A stretch of 14,332 nucleotides of DNA from an uncultured Prevotella sp. (lineage in GTDB: Bacteria; Bacteroidota; Bacteroidia; Bacteroidales; Bacteroidaceae). The stretch is from positions 1 to 14,332 of the forward strand of contig UQCW01000060.1 of NCBI GenBank assembly GCA_900539625.1, given 5' to 3'. Position numbers and translations under genes: made by a program. This document shows, in pieces, positions 6,267-13,946 of the stretch. Position 1 is the stretch's first letter. Every line of letters starts with the position of its first letter. Under the pieces are notes generated by a model. That model was not told the DNA's origin, did not search any database, and worked only from the letters and a program-made list of their open reading frames with translations.

Positions 6267-8564
6267 ATGAAACCAACCAGAAAAGCACTGCTCACTTGTC
6301 TGCTTTGCACGCCTATGATTGTGGCGGCACAGACTGAAGAACCTGCCAGTGACAACGCAGGAAAGAGCAACAAAGAAGAGGGCAACCGCAACGTGATGCT
6401 CAACGCTTCGAGCGCCAACGGGCCGCGCGAAATTCAAATCGGACTCCCTTCAACGGACGTTAATGTCCTGGAGAACGGACTTCCCGTGACCTTCGCAACG
6501 AATCCCCACAGTGTCAATTCCAACTGGCGTATGGACGCGAGCCATAGCCACGTGGGACTGCTTAAAATCTCAGAGACAGCCATCACCACAGGCAATATCG
6601 GCTATGCCGTCAATTCCTGGACGAAGCTCGGCGAGAAAGGATTCCACGGTTCGCTCAACTATAAGACCAACCATTTCGGCATGCAGGAGTTCTCGCTGAA
6701 TGTCAACGGCTCTCTTGCCAACAACTGGCTCTACAGTGCCAACGTCTATCAGGATTTCGACCCGGGAACGTTCGACATCAAAAGTTCCAAACTGCAAGAC
6801 CGCACGCAAATCTATAAACTCGCGCTGACGCGTCTCTATGGTAACGGCCGCGGCCAGTTTTCTGCCATGTATCATTACAGCAACAGCCATCCCGTCAGCA
6901 ATTATGCCACGCAGTCGGCGCCCTTCATCTATGTCGGCGACGGCAGTGTGAAGGAATACGGGAAGTTCAAACTCGGAACGACGTCCTATCTCCCCGTTGA
7001 TGCCAACATGACCTATCGCGATATGCGCACAGGGGAAATCGGCAACATCTCGCTTTACGATGCCGCCGAAAATCGTTCGAGCCAGGTTTACCTCTCCAAT
7101 AAATACACGTGGGACAACGGACTCACCTGGACGGCTTCGGCACGCTACGACCACGCCCGCGGCGCTTTCGTCTACCAGACGCCCATGAGCCTCACCTACG
7201 TGAAGGACAATCCTGCCTACAACTACAAGACCATCAACGCCCTCGGACAGCGAGAAAACTATACGGGCGACTATGTCCAGTCGCGTATGTCGTGTCTCAA
7301 CGCGGGCGACATCGACGAACTCCTCTTCACCACGGAGCTGAGCAAGAAATTCAGCCGTAGCACCTTGCGCGTGGGCTTGAACGAATGGCTCTATAACATC
7401 GACTACGCCTCAAACACCACCATGTACGACCAGAGCGTCGCTGCTGACGGCAGTTATCCGGTGCGGGTGTACGATGCCAACAAACGCGACTATTATTTCT
7501 ACGATTTCAATAAGAATGCCTCGGAATATTACAAGGGAACGGAAAACAAACTCGCCGCTTACTTGACGCACGACTGGGACATCACCGACAAACTCAACGC
7601 CTATTATGGCGCACGCATCGAATGGCAGCGCCTCAACGGTGAAAACGCCGCCGTTCGCAACGCCGCCGGCGACTATGTGGGACGCTTCAGCGATTATCAC
7701 CTTGGCGCAACGGCTGCCGATGGCACCGTCATCCGTCCAGTTGACCTCAACTACAATTGGCTCAACTACGACCTCACAGCGGCCTTGACCTACAAAATCA
7801 ATAAGCAGTTTGGCCTCACGGGCGACTTCACCTACATCGTGCAGCATCCGCGTTTTGAAAACTTCGCGCCAGCCACGTTGCCCAATACGCAGAAAATCAC
7901 GGTGCCTCTGGGACGCGCTGGCTTCTATTACAACAACAAATGGCTCAGCCTCACCTCGCTCTTCTCTTACATCTCGAAGACCAACAACAATTCAACGCTC
8001 AACCTCCAGCACGGCGCTGAAATCATGGCCGCCCCGATGAGCTACGACATCCAGACCTGGGGATGGACCACCGACGCCATCATCCGCCCCTTCAAGGGAT
8101 TTGAGCTCCACGCGCTCTTCACCTATCAGAAGCCGACTTACAAGAAATACGAAACGTCCGTGACCTTCAGCGATGGATATACGGGAAGCATCAATGCCAC
8201 GGGAAATATCGTTGCGGAAATCCCGCAGGTGTTGATTGAACTTGACCCGAGCTACATGATCACGCCCGACCTCAAACTCTGGACGAGCTTCCGCTATTTC
8301 AGCAAGACTTATGCCAACATCAACGACGCCTATTATTTCAACGGCCGTTGGGAAAGCTTCGGCGGTGTGGACTGGAAGGTCAACAAAATGCTTAACCTCG
8401 GTTGCACAGTGGTCAACTTCCTCAACCAGACAGGAGCAAAGGGTAGCATCGCAGGTGCCGAACTCATCACGAAGGAAGACGCCGGCAACTATAGCAACTG
8501 CCTCATGACGGGAAGCTATCTGCGCCCGCTGACCGTGGAATTTACAGCGAAGCTGAATTTCTAA
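6267..8564 (+). CDS. TonB-dependent receptor-like outer-membrane barrel without SusD partner
   Basis: This 765-residue protein has a type I signal peptide (about 1-21, cleavage near VAAQ), a charged spacer, a plug-like region (about 40-150; LPSTDVNVLENGLPV) and then a long series of alternating amphipathic strands rich in Tyr, Asn and Thr. It ends in the aromatic-terminated strand LTVEFTAKLNF, a hallmark of outer-membrane barrels. It lacks the N-terminal carboxypeptidase-like domain usual in SusC proteins, and no SusD gene follows. Its place before GH32, MFS and kinase genes suggests uptake of sucrose or short fructo-oligosaccharides. The ATG at 6267 is chosen because it directly begins the signal peptide. 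The open frame extends upstream, but that would translate the promoter and leader repeats. A non-TonB porin is possible. Confidence 0.85.
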   Translation: MKPTRKALLTCLLCTPMIVAAQTEEPASDNAGKSNKEEGNRNVMLNASSANGPREIQIGLPSTDVNVLENGLPVTFATNPHSVNSNWRMDASHSHVGLLKISETAITTGNIGYAVNSWTKLGEKGFHGSLNYKTNHFGMQEFSLNVNGSLANNWLYSANVYQDFDPGTFDIKSSKLQDRTQIYKLALTRLYGNGRGQFSAMYHYSNSHPVSNYATQSAPFIYVGDGSVKEYGKFKLGTTSYLPVDANMTYRDMRTGEIGNISLYDAAENRSSQVYLSNKYTWDNGLTWTASARYDHARGAFVYQTPMSLTYVKDNPAYNYKTINALGQRENYTGDYVQSRMSCLNAGDIDELLFTTELSKKFSRSTLRVGLNEWLYNIDYASNTTMYDQSVAADGSYPVRVYDANKRDYYFYDFNKNASEYYKGTENKLAAYLTHDWDITDKLNAYYGARIEWQRLNGENAAVRNAAGDYVGRFSDYHLGATAADGTVIRPVDLNYNWLNYDLTAALTYKINKQFGLTGDFTYIVQHPRFENFAPATLPNTQKITVPLGRAGFYYNNKWLSLTSLFSYISKTNNNSTLNLQHGAEIMAAPMSYDIQTWGWTTDAIIRPFKGFELHALFTYQKPTYKKYETSVTFSDGYTGSINATGNIVAEIPQVLIELDPSYMITPDLKLWTSFRYFSKTYANINDAYYFNGRWESFGGVDWKVNKMLNLGCTVVNFLNQTGAKGSIAGAELITKEDAGNYSNCLMTGSYLRPLTVEFTAKLNF

Positions 8565-8596
8565 GACACGTAAGATACAACCAAGTACAATCATAC

Positions 8597-8671
8597 AAAA
8601 AGCAGGTGCTCATCTTTATTCTTATTTGAAGTAAAATATGTGTGTTGTCTTTCTGAGCACCTGCTTCTTTT
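8597..8671 (+). terminator. Intra-operon terminator-like hairpin between barrel and GH32 genes
   Basis: A perfect 13-bp stem pairs 8600-8612 (AAGCAGGTGCTCA) with 8654-8666 (TGAGCACCTGCTT), followed by CTTTT, with A-rich sequence on the left. The loop is 41 nt. No TAnnTTTG promoter is visible between it and the GH32 start at 8697, so downstream genes probably depend on read-through or on processing here. Confidence 0.75.
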
Positions 8672-8696
8672 AACCCCTCCCCAAAACGAATCAATC

Positions 8697-10628
8697 ATGA
8701 AACGATATATAGCCATCATGGCCGCCACTCTGGCCGCCGCCAACCTCTCCGCTCAGCACATGAACATCGCCACCAGCGGCGACACGGCCATCATCACCAT
8801 CACGAATCCAACGAAATATCTCATCCTCCCCGTTGAGGAAGAAATGCCCGAAGCACAGGTGGTGCTCGACCAGGGAAAGAAAACCGACACTTGGATGGAC
8901 GTGCGCCTCGCCGTCAACGACGTGGACTATGAAGTGCCCTTCGCCCTCGGCAAAGGCAACAAGGCCGTGGTCAGAATCGCCAATCTGGCGAAAAACGCTT
9001 TGGCGCTGAAGAAGATGCGTCTCAGCGACACGTGGAACGTCACCAACACCGACTACTACCGCCCCGTCTACCACCACACTCCCCTCTACGGATGGATGAA
9101 CGACGCCAATGGCCTGACCTACAAAGACGGCGAATATCATCTCTATTTCCAGTATAACCCCTACGGCTCGAAGTGGGGCAATATGCACTGGGGCCACTCC
9201 GTGAGCCGCGACCTCGTCCACTGGCAGCATCTCGACCCCGCTATCGCCCGCGACACCATGGGCCACATCTTCTCTGGCAGCACGGTGGTGGACGTCAACA
9301 ACACGGCAGGCTTCGGCAAAAACGCCATCATCGCTTACTACACTTCTGCGAGCGACAACAACGGGCAGATTGAATGTATGGCCTATAGCAAAGACAACGG
9401 CCGCACGTTCACGAAATACAAAGGCAACCCCGTGTTGCGCCCCTTCGACGGACTGAAAGATTTCCGCGACCCGAAAATCTTCTGGTATGAGCCTTCAAAG
9501 TCATGGTACATGATTGTGTCGGCCGATAAAAACATGCGGTTCTACAAGTCGAAGAACCTCAAGAAATGGGAATACGTCAGCCAGTGGGGCGAAGGCTTCG
9601 GCGCCCAGCCCAACCAGTTTGAGTGTCCCGACTTCTTCCCGCTTCCCGTTGACGGCGACAAGAGCAAGATGAAATACGTCATGATTGTCAACATCAACCC
9701 CGGCTTCGTCTATGGCGGCAGTGCCACGCAATATTTCGTGGGTGAGTTCGATGGTAAGGAATTCCATTGCGACTCGAAACCCGAAACCGTCAAATGGCTC
9801 GATTGGGGCAAAGACCATTACGCCACCGTCACCTTCTCCAACCTCGGCGAACGCATCGTGGCCGTGCCCTGGATGAGCAACTGGCAGTATGCCAACATCA
9901 CTCCCATCCGCCAATACCGCGGTGCCAACGCACTGCCGCGCGAACTCAAACTCTTCTCCAACAACGGCGAGACCTATCTCTCGGCCAATGTGGTGGAAGA
10001 GGCCCGTGCCCTGAGAAAGGAAACGAAAGACCTCGGATTGATTGACGTCAACAACGCCAACCCCTACATCGTCCGCAATCTCTTCAATGGCAACAACGGC
10101 GCGTTTGAGTTTGAAGCCAATATCACCCCAGGCAATAGCGACGTCGTCGGCCTCAGCCTCTTCAACGACAAAGAGGAGCGCACGCTCGTTTATCTCGATC
10201 TGAAGAACAAGCGCCTCGTGATGGACCGCACGGAGAGCGGACTGACAGATTTCGGAAAAGAAGCGGAACGCCACAACATCGAAAAGGCAGCTGAGGCTGC
10301 CGGACTGATGAAGGGCAAACTCTCGCAAGACATCGCCGCCAATTACAAAAACGATTTCGCCCTCGCCACTTGGGCACCGCTTTCGCTCTGCGGAACAGCG
10401 CAAGACCTCAACCGATGGAAGGAAGACGGACAGATAACTGGCAAGGAGAAAACATACCACCTCGACATCTTCGTCGACAAATGCTCCGTGGAAGTCTTCG
10501 TCAACGGCGGACGCATCGCCATGACCAATCTCGTCTTCCCAACAGCCCCCTATAATAATATAAAGGTGTGGGCCGAAGGCGGCAAGGCAGAGGTCTCAAA
10601 AGCCAAAGTGTATTCTCTCGGACTCTAA
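8697..10628 (+). CDS. GH32 beta-fructosidase (sucrose/inulin/levan type), exported
   Basis: This 643-residue glycoside hydrolase releases fructose from sucrose or fructans. A signal peptide (about 1-20, ending NLSAQ, no lipobox Cys) sends it to the periplasm or outside. Residues about 21-110 form the N-terminal beta domain (DUF4980-like) typical of Bacteroidetes GH32. The five-bladed propeller then carries the three catalytic acids: nucleophile Asp136 in WMNDANG, transition-state Asp258 in FRDPK and acid/base Glu309 in ECPDF. A C-terminal beta sandwich completes the fold. WMNDANG has Ala where many families have Pro. The MFS gene follows 13 bases later. Exo-acting versus endo-acting specificity cannot be settled by eye. 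The ATG at 8697 is chosen over an upstream in-frame start because it begins the signal peptide. Confidence 0.95.
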   Translation: MKRYIAIMAATLAAANLSAQHMNIATSGDTAIITITNPTKYLILPVEEEMPEAQVVLDQGKKTDTWMDVRLAVNDVDYEVPFALGKGNKAVVRIANLAKNALALKKMRLSDTWNVTNTDYYRPVYHHTPLYGWMNDANGLTYKDGEYHLYFQYNPYGSKWGNMHWGHSVSRDLVHWQHLDPAIARDTMGHIFSGSTVVDVNNTAGFGKNAIIAYYTSASDNNGQIECMAYSKDNGRTFTKYKGNPVLRPFDGLKDFRDPKIFWYEPSKSWYMIVSADKNMRFYKSKNLKKWEYVSQWGEGFGAQPNQFECPDFFPLPVDGDKSKMKYVMIVNINPGFVYGGSATQYFVGEFDGKEFHCDSKPETVKWLDWGKDHYATVTFSNLGERIVAVPWMSNWQYANITPIRQYRGANALPRELKLFSNNGETYLSANVVEEARALRKETKDLGLIDVNNANPYIVRNLFNGNNGAFEFEANITPGNSDVVGLSLFNDKEERTLVYLDLKNKRLVMDRTESGLTDFGKEAERHNIEKAAEAAGLMKGKLSQDIAANYKNDFALATWAPLSLCGTAQDLNRWKEDGQITGKEKTYHLDIFVDKCSVEVFVNGGRIAMTNLVFPTAPYNNIKVWAEGGKAEVSKAKVYSLGL

Positions 10629-10641
10629 ATAGCTTTCAATC

Positions 10642-11808
10642 ATGAAAAAGACCAATAACCTGGCAATCATCTCCGTGATGTTCTGCTTCTTCTGCATGGG
10701 TTTCGTCGACCTCGTTGGCATCGCCAGCAACTACGTCAAGGCCGACCTCCATCTGAGCGACTCCGTTGCCAACATCTTCCCCTCCCTCGTGTTCTTCTGG
10801 TTTCTCATCTTCAGCGTCCCAACCGGTGTGCTGATGAACAAGATTGGAAGAAAGAAAACCGTGTTGCTCTCGTTGGGCATCACCGCTCTGTCGCTGCTCC
10901 TGCCGCTCTGCGGCGAGAGTTTCGCCGTGATGCTCTGCGCCTTCTCGCTGCTCGGCATTGGCAACGCCCTCATGCAAACCTCGCTCAATCCCCTCGTCAC
11001 CTGCGTGATGGGTGGCGGGCATCTGGCCGCCGTGCTCACCTTCGGACAGTTCATCAAGGCCATCGCCTCCTTCATCGCCCCCTACCTCGCCATCTGGGGC
11101 ACCACGCAGGTGCTGCCCTCCTTCGGCTACGATTGGCGTATTCTCTTTGCCGTTTTCCTCATTGTTGGTATCTTTGCAACTGCCCTGCTTGCCTCCGTTG
11201 AAATCAGCGAACCGAAGGCCGCAGGAGCCGCCTCCAGTGTCGGCCGTCAGTTCTCTCAGGCCTTCGCCCTCCTGGGCAAACCCCTCGTGTTGCTCACCTT
11301 CTTAGGCATCATGTGCCACGTGGGCATCGACGTCGGCACCAACACCACGGCGCCCAAAATCCTTATGGAACGTCTCGGCATGACGCTCAACGACGCCGCC
11401 TTCGCCACCAGTCTTTATTTCATCTTCCGCACCATCGGCTGCTTCACAGGTTCCTTCTTCCTGCGCATCCTGAAGGCCCGTACCTTCTTCCTCATCTCCG
11501 TGGTGCTCATGGCTGCCTCTATGGTCTGTCTCTTCCTCGGCAAGAGCGAGGCCGTGCTCTATGCTGGCATTGCCCTCGTTGGCTACGGCAATTCCAACAT
11601 CTTCTCCATCTGTTTCTCCAACGCCCTGCTGGCCGTCCCCGAGAAGCAGAACGAAGTGAGCGGCCTGATGATTATGGGCCTCTTCGGCGGCACGCTCTTC
11701 CCCCTCGTCATGGGAGTGGCCTCCGATGCAATCGGACAGGCCGGAGCCGTTCTCTGCATGGCTGTCGGTGTCATCTATCTCTTTGCATACGCTTCTAAAA
11801 TCAAATAA
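10642..11808 (+). CDS. MFS sugar transporter, FHS (fucose/glucose/galactose) family
   Basis: This inner-membrane carrier of 388 residues has about 12 hydrophobic helices. The N-terminal half shows the MFS loop signature GVLMNKIGRKK (62-72) and GIGNALMQTSLNPLV (105-119), a stretch typical of the FucP/GluP-like FHS group. The gene sits 13 bases after the GH32 gene and 9 bases before the fructokinase gene, so import of the fructose (and perhaps glucose) released in the periplasm is the obvious role. The Bacteroides thetaiotaomicron fructan locus has the same pairing of a monosaccharide importer and a fructokinase. Substrate is inferred from context. Proton symport is known for the family. Confidence 0.9.
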   Translation: MKKTNNLAIISVMFCFFCMGFVDLVGIASNYVKADLHLSDSVANIFPSLVFFWFLIFSVPTGVLMNKIGRKKTVLLSLGITALSLLLPLCGESFAVMLCAFSLLGIGNALMQTSLNPLVTCVMGGGHLAAVLTFGQFIKAIASFIAPYLAIWGTTQVLPSFGYDWRILFAVFLIVGIFATALLASVEISEPKAAGAASSVGRQFSQAFALLGKPLVLLTFLGIMCHVGIDVGTNTTAPKILMERLGMTLNDAAFATSLYFIFRTIGCFTGSFFLRILKARTFFLISVVLMAASMVCLFLGKSEAVLYAGIALVGYGNSNIFSICFSNALLAVPEKQNEVSGLMIMGLFGGTLFPLVMGVASDAIGQAGAVLCMAVGVIYLFAYASKIK

Positions 11809-11817
11809 CCTTCAACC

Positions 11818-12759
11818 ATGGAAAAAGACAATTATATCGTCGGACTCGGTGAGACGCTCTTCGACTGCCTCCCCGACGGAAAGAAACTCGGCGGTGCCCC
11901 CGCCAACTTCGCCTACCACGTCAGCCAATTTGGCTTCAACGGCCTGGCGCTCTCGGCCATCGGCGATGACGAAGACGGCCGCCAAATCATCCGCGAACTC
12001 GATGCCCACGGCCTAAAACACCATCTTGAAATCGTCAGCCAGCCCACGGGAACCGTGCAAGTCACGCTCTCTGGAGAAGGCATTCCGCAATACGATATCT
12101 GTCTGGGCGTGGCCTACGACAACCTACCCTGGACACCCGAAATCGAGCGCATTGCCCGCAACACCCGTGCCGTCTGCTTCGGCACCCTGGCGCAGCGCAC
12201 CGCCGTCACGCGCTCAACCATCCTGCGCTTTCTCGAAACCATGCCGCCCCTCGGCACGCTCAAACTCTTCGACATCAATCTGCGCCAGAACTGGTATTCC
12301 AAGGAAGTCATCGAAGAATCCCTCTCGCGCTGCAACGTCCTCAAAATCAACGACGAAGAAATCGTCAAGGTCTCCCATTTGCTCGGCCTCGGCGACCTGA
12401 GCGGCGTCAACCCAACGGCAGAACTCCTGCAGCCCGTCAATTTCGAAGACCAGGTGCAGCAGCTCATCAGTCGTTATCAACTTCAGATGGTCGTGCTCAC
12501 CTGTGGTGCCTTCGGCTCCTACGTCGTCACCGACAGCGAGATGAGCTTCCAGCCCACGCCGAAAGTGCAGGTGGCCGACACCGTCGGTGCCGGCGACTCC
12601 TTCACCGGAGCTTTCTGCGCCGCCATCCTCGCGGGCAAACCCATCCCCGAAGCGCATAAAATCGGCGTCGATGTCTCGGCCTACGTCTGCACGCAGCAGG
12701 GCGCCATGCCCCCCTATCCGCAGGCGCTGAAAGAGCGTATAAGTCTTCTCGACTTCTAA
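11818..12759 (+). CDS. PfkB-family fructokinase
   Basis: This 313-residue cytosolic sugar kinase phosphorylates imported fructose using ATP, feeding glycolysis. The ribokinase/PfkB fold is clear. The N-terminal GETLFDCLPDG and KLGGAPANFAYH (23-34) form the sugar-binding signature. FDINLRQNWY (151-160) and LKINDEE (175-181) are central motifs. DTVGAGDSFTGAF (254-266) is the family signature with catalytic base Asp260. Length is normal. It is the last gene of the operon, with a terminator about 70 bases after the stop. Other PfkB substrates are possible, but the GH32/MFS neighbours favour fructose. Confidence 0.93.
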   Translation: MEKDNYIVGLGETLFDCLPDGKKLGGAPANFAYHVSQFGFNGLALSAIGDDEDGRQIIRELDAHGLKHHLEIVSQPTGTVQVTLSGEGIPQYDICLGVAYDNLPWTPEIERIARNTRAVCFGTLAQRTAVTRSTILRFLETMPPLGTLKLFDINLRQNWYSKEVIEESLSRCNVLKINDEEIVKVSHLLGLGDLSGVNPTAELLQPVNFEDQVQQLISRYQLQMVVLTCGAFGSYVVTDSEMSFQPTPKVQVADTVGAGDSFTGAFCAAILAGKPIPEAHKIGVDVSAYVCTQQGAMPPYPQALKERISLLDF

Positions 12760-12828
12760 TCCGCGGCGCTCCCCGTAGCGCCCGTAGCCATCAAAGCAAA
12801 TACCCAACCAATCCAATATGCAACCAGC

Positions 12829-12871
12829 AAGCAGGCAGCCAGCGACAACGCGGGGCTGCCTGCTTCTTTTT
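12829..12871 (+). terminator. Rho-independent terminator closing the fructan operon
   Basis: A perfect 12-bp stem pairs 12829-12840 (AAGCAGGCAGCC) with 12854-12865 (GGCTGCCTGCTT), with a 13-nt loop, followed by CTTTTT. The stem base AAGCAGG/CCTGCTTCTTTT is the same as in the hairpin at 8597-8671. Confidence 0.92.
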
Positions 12872-13086
12872 ACCCTTACAAGTAGGGTGTTCAAAATTCC
12901 ATAAAAATCAAGGTTCGTTTTTGAGCAAATAGTAAGCGAGTGCGGCATCGCTGCAAGGGGCATCGCGCGAACATTTGGCGGAGGCCTGGGGCGAAGCATT
13001 ATGCGGGCCAGCGCAAATCTCCGCTGCGAGGGCGCTGGTGCCTCTTTACCGACCTTGATTTTCTTGGATTTTGAACACCCTATAAA
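12872..13086. repeat. Family B repeat pair in inverted orientation, left of the DUF3990 cassette
   Basis: A forward unit starts at 12882 (GTAGGGTGTTCAAAAT), and an inverted end lies at about 13050-13082 (ATTTTGAACACCCTA at 13068-13082). The first 15 bases match perfectly and the similarity continues over about 33 bp through AAAATCAAGGT on each side, enclosing about 134 bp of GC-rich sequence. The rest of the 12760-13190 interval has the operon terminator before it and the cassette promoter after it. No gene is supported. Confidence 0.8.
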
Positions 13087-13118
13087 TTTGTATATACCAA
13101 TAAAAAAAACTACATTTG
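13087..13118 (+). promoter_or_regulatory. Promoter of the DUF3791/DUF3990 cassette
   Basis: TTTG at 13087-13090, a 20-bp spacer and TACATTTG at 13111-13118 give a near-ideal Bacteroidetes promoter. The predicted start near 13124 leaves a leader of about 66 nt. Confidence 0.72.
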
Positions 13119-13130
13119 TCGTGCACAAAT
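13114..13130. promoter_or_regulatory. Operator-like palindrome over the cassette start site
   Basis: ATTTGT-N5-ACAAAT is a perfect inverted repeat that overlaps the -7 element and predicted start site. That is the usual place for an autorepressor, as in toxin-antitoxin operons. Which protein would bind is unknown, because none of the three gene products shows an obvious helix-turn-helix. Confidence 0.45.
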
Positions 13131-13177
13131 TTGATAAGCGGTGCGGCGACAAGGCAAATACGTGGCAGAGCCACAAA

Positions 13178-13183
13178 AAGGAG
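13178..13183 (+). promoter_or_regulatory. Strong Shine-Dalgarno for the DUF3791 gene
   Basis: AAGGAG lies 7 bases before the ATG at 13191. Strong Shine-Dalgarno sequences are rare among the other genes here, and this one decides the start over the longer open frame reaching back to about 13116. Confidence 0.75.
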
Positions 13184-13190
13184 AATAACA

Positions 13191-13415
13191 ATGAGCAGGA
13201 ACAAAAAAGATGTGGCCCTCTTCGTTGCCTTCTGCATAGAAGAATATGGAGCAGCCAAAAAGATGTCTGGAGAACAGGTGCATGACTTGTTTTCAAAGTA
13301 TGGTTTGGTGGACTATCTGAGCGAGTTTTATGAAGTCCTTCACACTCAGGGGCGTCAATGGTTGATAGAAGAAATAGACGAGTTTATAGAAATCAGAAAA
13401 AAGAAGGAGCAATGA
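13191..13415 (+). CDS. DUF3791-family small protein
   Basis: This 74-residue cytosolic protein is predicted mostly helical, with no signal peptide. It matches the DUF3791 pattern I know from Bacteroidetes and Firmicutes: a hydrophobic helix with FVAFCIEEYG (11-20), a central KMSGEQVHDLFSKYGLVDYL block (24-43), and a C-terminal acidic helix IEEIDEFI. The start is fixed by AAGGAG seven bases upstream. The stop codon overlaps the DUF3990 start (ATGA), so the pair is translationally coupled. Co-occurrence with DUF3990 genes is a known recurring arrangement, but its function is not established to my knowledge. A neutralising partner (antitoxin-like) is plausible from size, position and coupling. 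It has no recognisable DNA-binding motif. Confidence 0.82.
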   Translation: MSRNKKDVALFVAFCIEEYGAAKKMSGEQVHDLFSKYGLVDYLSEFYEVLHTQGRQWLIEEIDEFIEIRKKKEQ

Positions 13416-13897
13416 AACTATATCATGGTAGTTTGGAAATCGTAGAACATCCAATGATACTTCAGTCCAATCGCCTATTGGATTATGGCAAAGGATTCTA
13501 CACTACTACTTCTGAACAGCAGTCAAAGGAATGGGTTGAAAGGCGTATGCGTGAACAAGTGGCCAAAGGTGGCTACGTCAACATCTATGAGTTTGACAAC
13601 AGGAAAATGCAAGAACTTAAATGTCTTCTGTTTTCTGAACCAACGAAAGAATGGGCGGAATTTGTCATGGCCAACAGAACGCAGAAAGACTTTACCCACG
13701 ATTATGACATCGTGTATGGTCCTGTGGCAAACGACAGGGTTTATTTGCAATTTGGATTGTATGAAAGTGGGGTAATCGGTATTGAGACGCTTATTCGTGA
13801 GCTCAAAACCTATAAATTGGTCGACCAATACCTGTTTCACACCGAAAGCGCATTGGCCGCCCTGCGTTTCGTTGAAGCGATTAAAATGGAGAGGTAA
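13412..13897 (+). CDS. DUF3990-family protein, ADP-ribosyltransferase-like
   Basis: This 161-residue cytosolic protein has features that fit DUF3990, a family linked to the ADP-ribosyltransferase fold. LYHGS near the N terminus (His5-Gly6-Ser7) resembles the PARP-type HG(S/T) NAD-binding motif. DYGKGFYTT (24-32, Tyr30) resembles the second GxGxY motif. A candidate third-motif glutamate lies at Glu125 or in QYLFHTESAL (Glu145). DYDIVYGPVAND (97-108) is another conserved-looking block. It overlaps the DUF3791 gene by 4 bases, with AAGGAG only 2 bases before the ATG, consistent with coupled translation. Codon use is visibly AT-richer than in the fructan operon. The target is unknown. An NAD-dependent toxin or modifier is the favoured reading, by motif only. 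Confidence 0.82.
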   Translation: MKLYHGSLEIVEHPMILQSNRLLDYGKGFYTTTSEQQSKEWVERRMREQVAKGGYVNIYEFDNRKMQELKCLLFSEPTKEWAEFVMANRTQKDFTHDYDIVYGPVANDRVYLQFGLYESGVIGIETLIRELKTYKLVDQYLFHTESALAALRFVEAIKMER

Positions 13898-13946
13898 AAA
13901 ATAGCCCCCTGCATTGAGATTATATAGTAATTTTGAATACCTGCTT

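Noticed and set aside
8564..8697. Second promoter for GH32 between the barrel and GH32 genes
   Set aside because: The best candidate, CTTATTTG inside the hairpin loop, does not fit TAnnTTTG, and no TTTG lies at the right distance.
9501..10460. Minus-strand open frame of 319 codons opposite the GH32 gene
   Set aside because: It is antisense to a catalytically complete GH32 gene and shows no motif of its own.
12882..13082. Possible CRISPR array or insertion sequence at the GTAGGGTGTTCAAAAT repeats
   Set aside because: The repeats are irregular in orientation and spacing, with no unique equal-length spacers, and no transposase frame lies between the inverted ends. A non-autonomous MITE-like element remains possible.
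12214..13296. Minus-strand open frame of 360 codons across the operon end and repeats
   Set aside because: It runs antisense to the fructokinase gene, through the terminator and the inverted repeats, with no recognisable domain.
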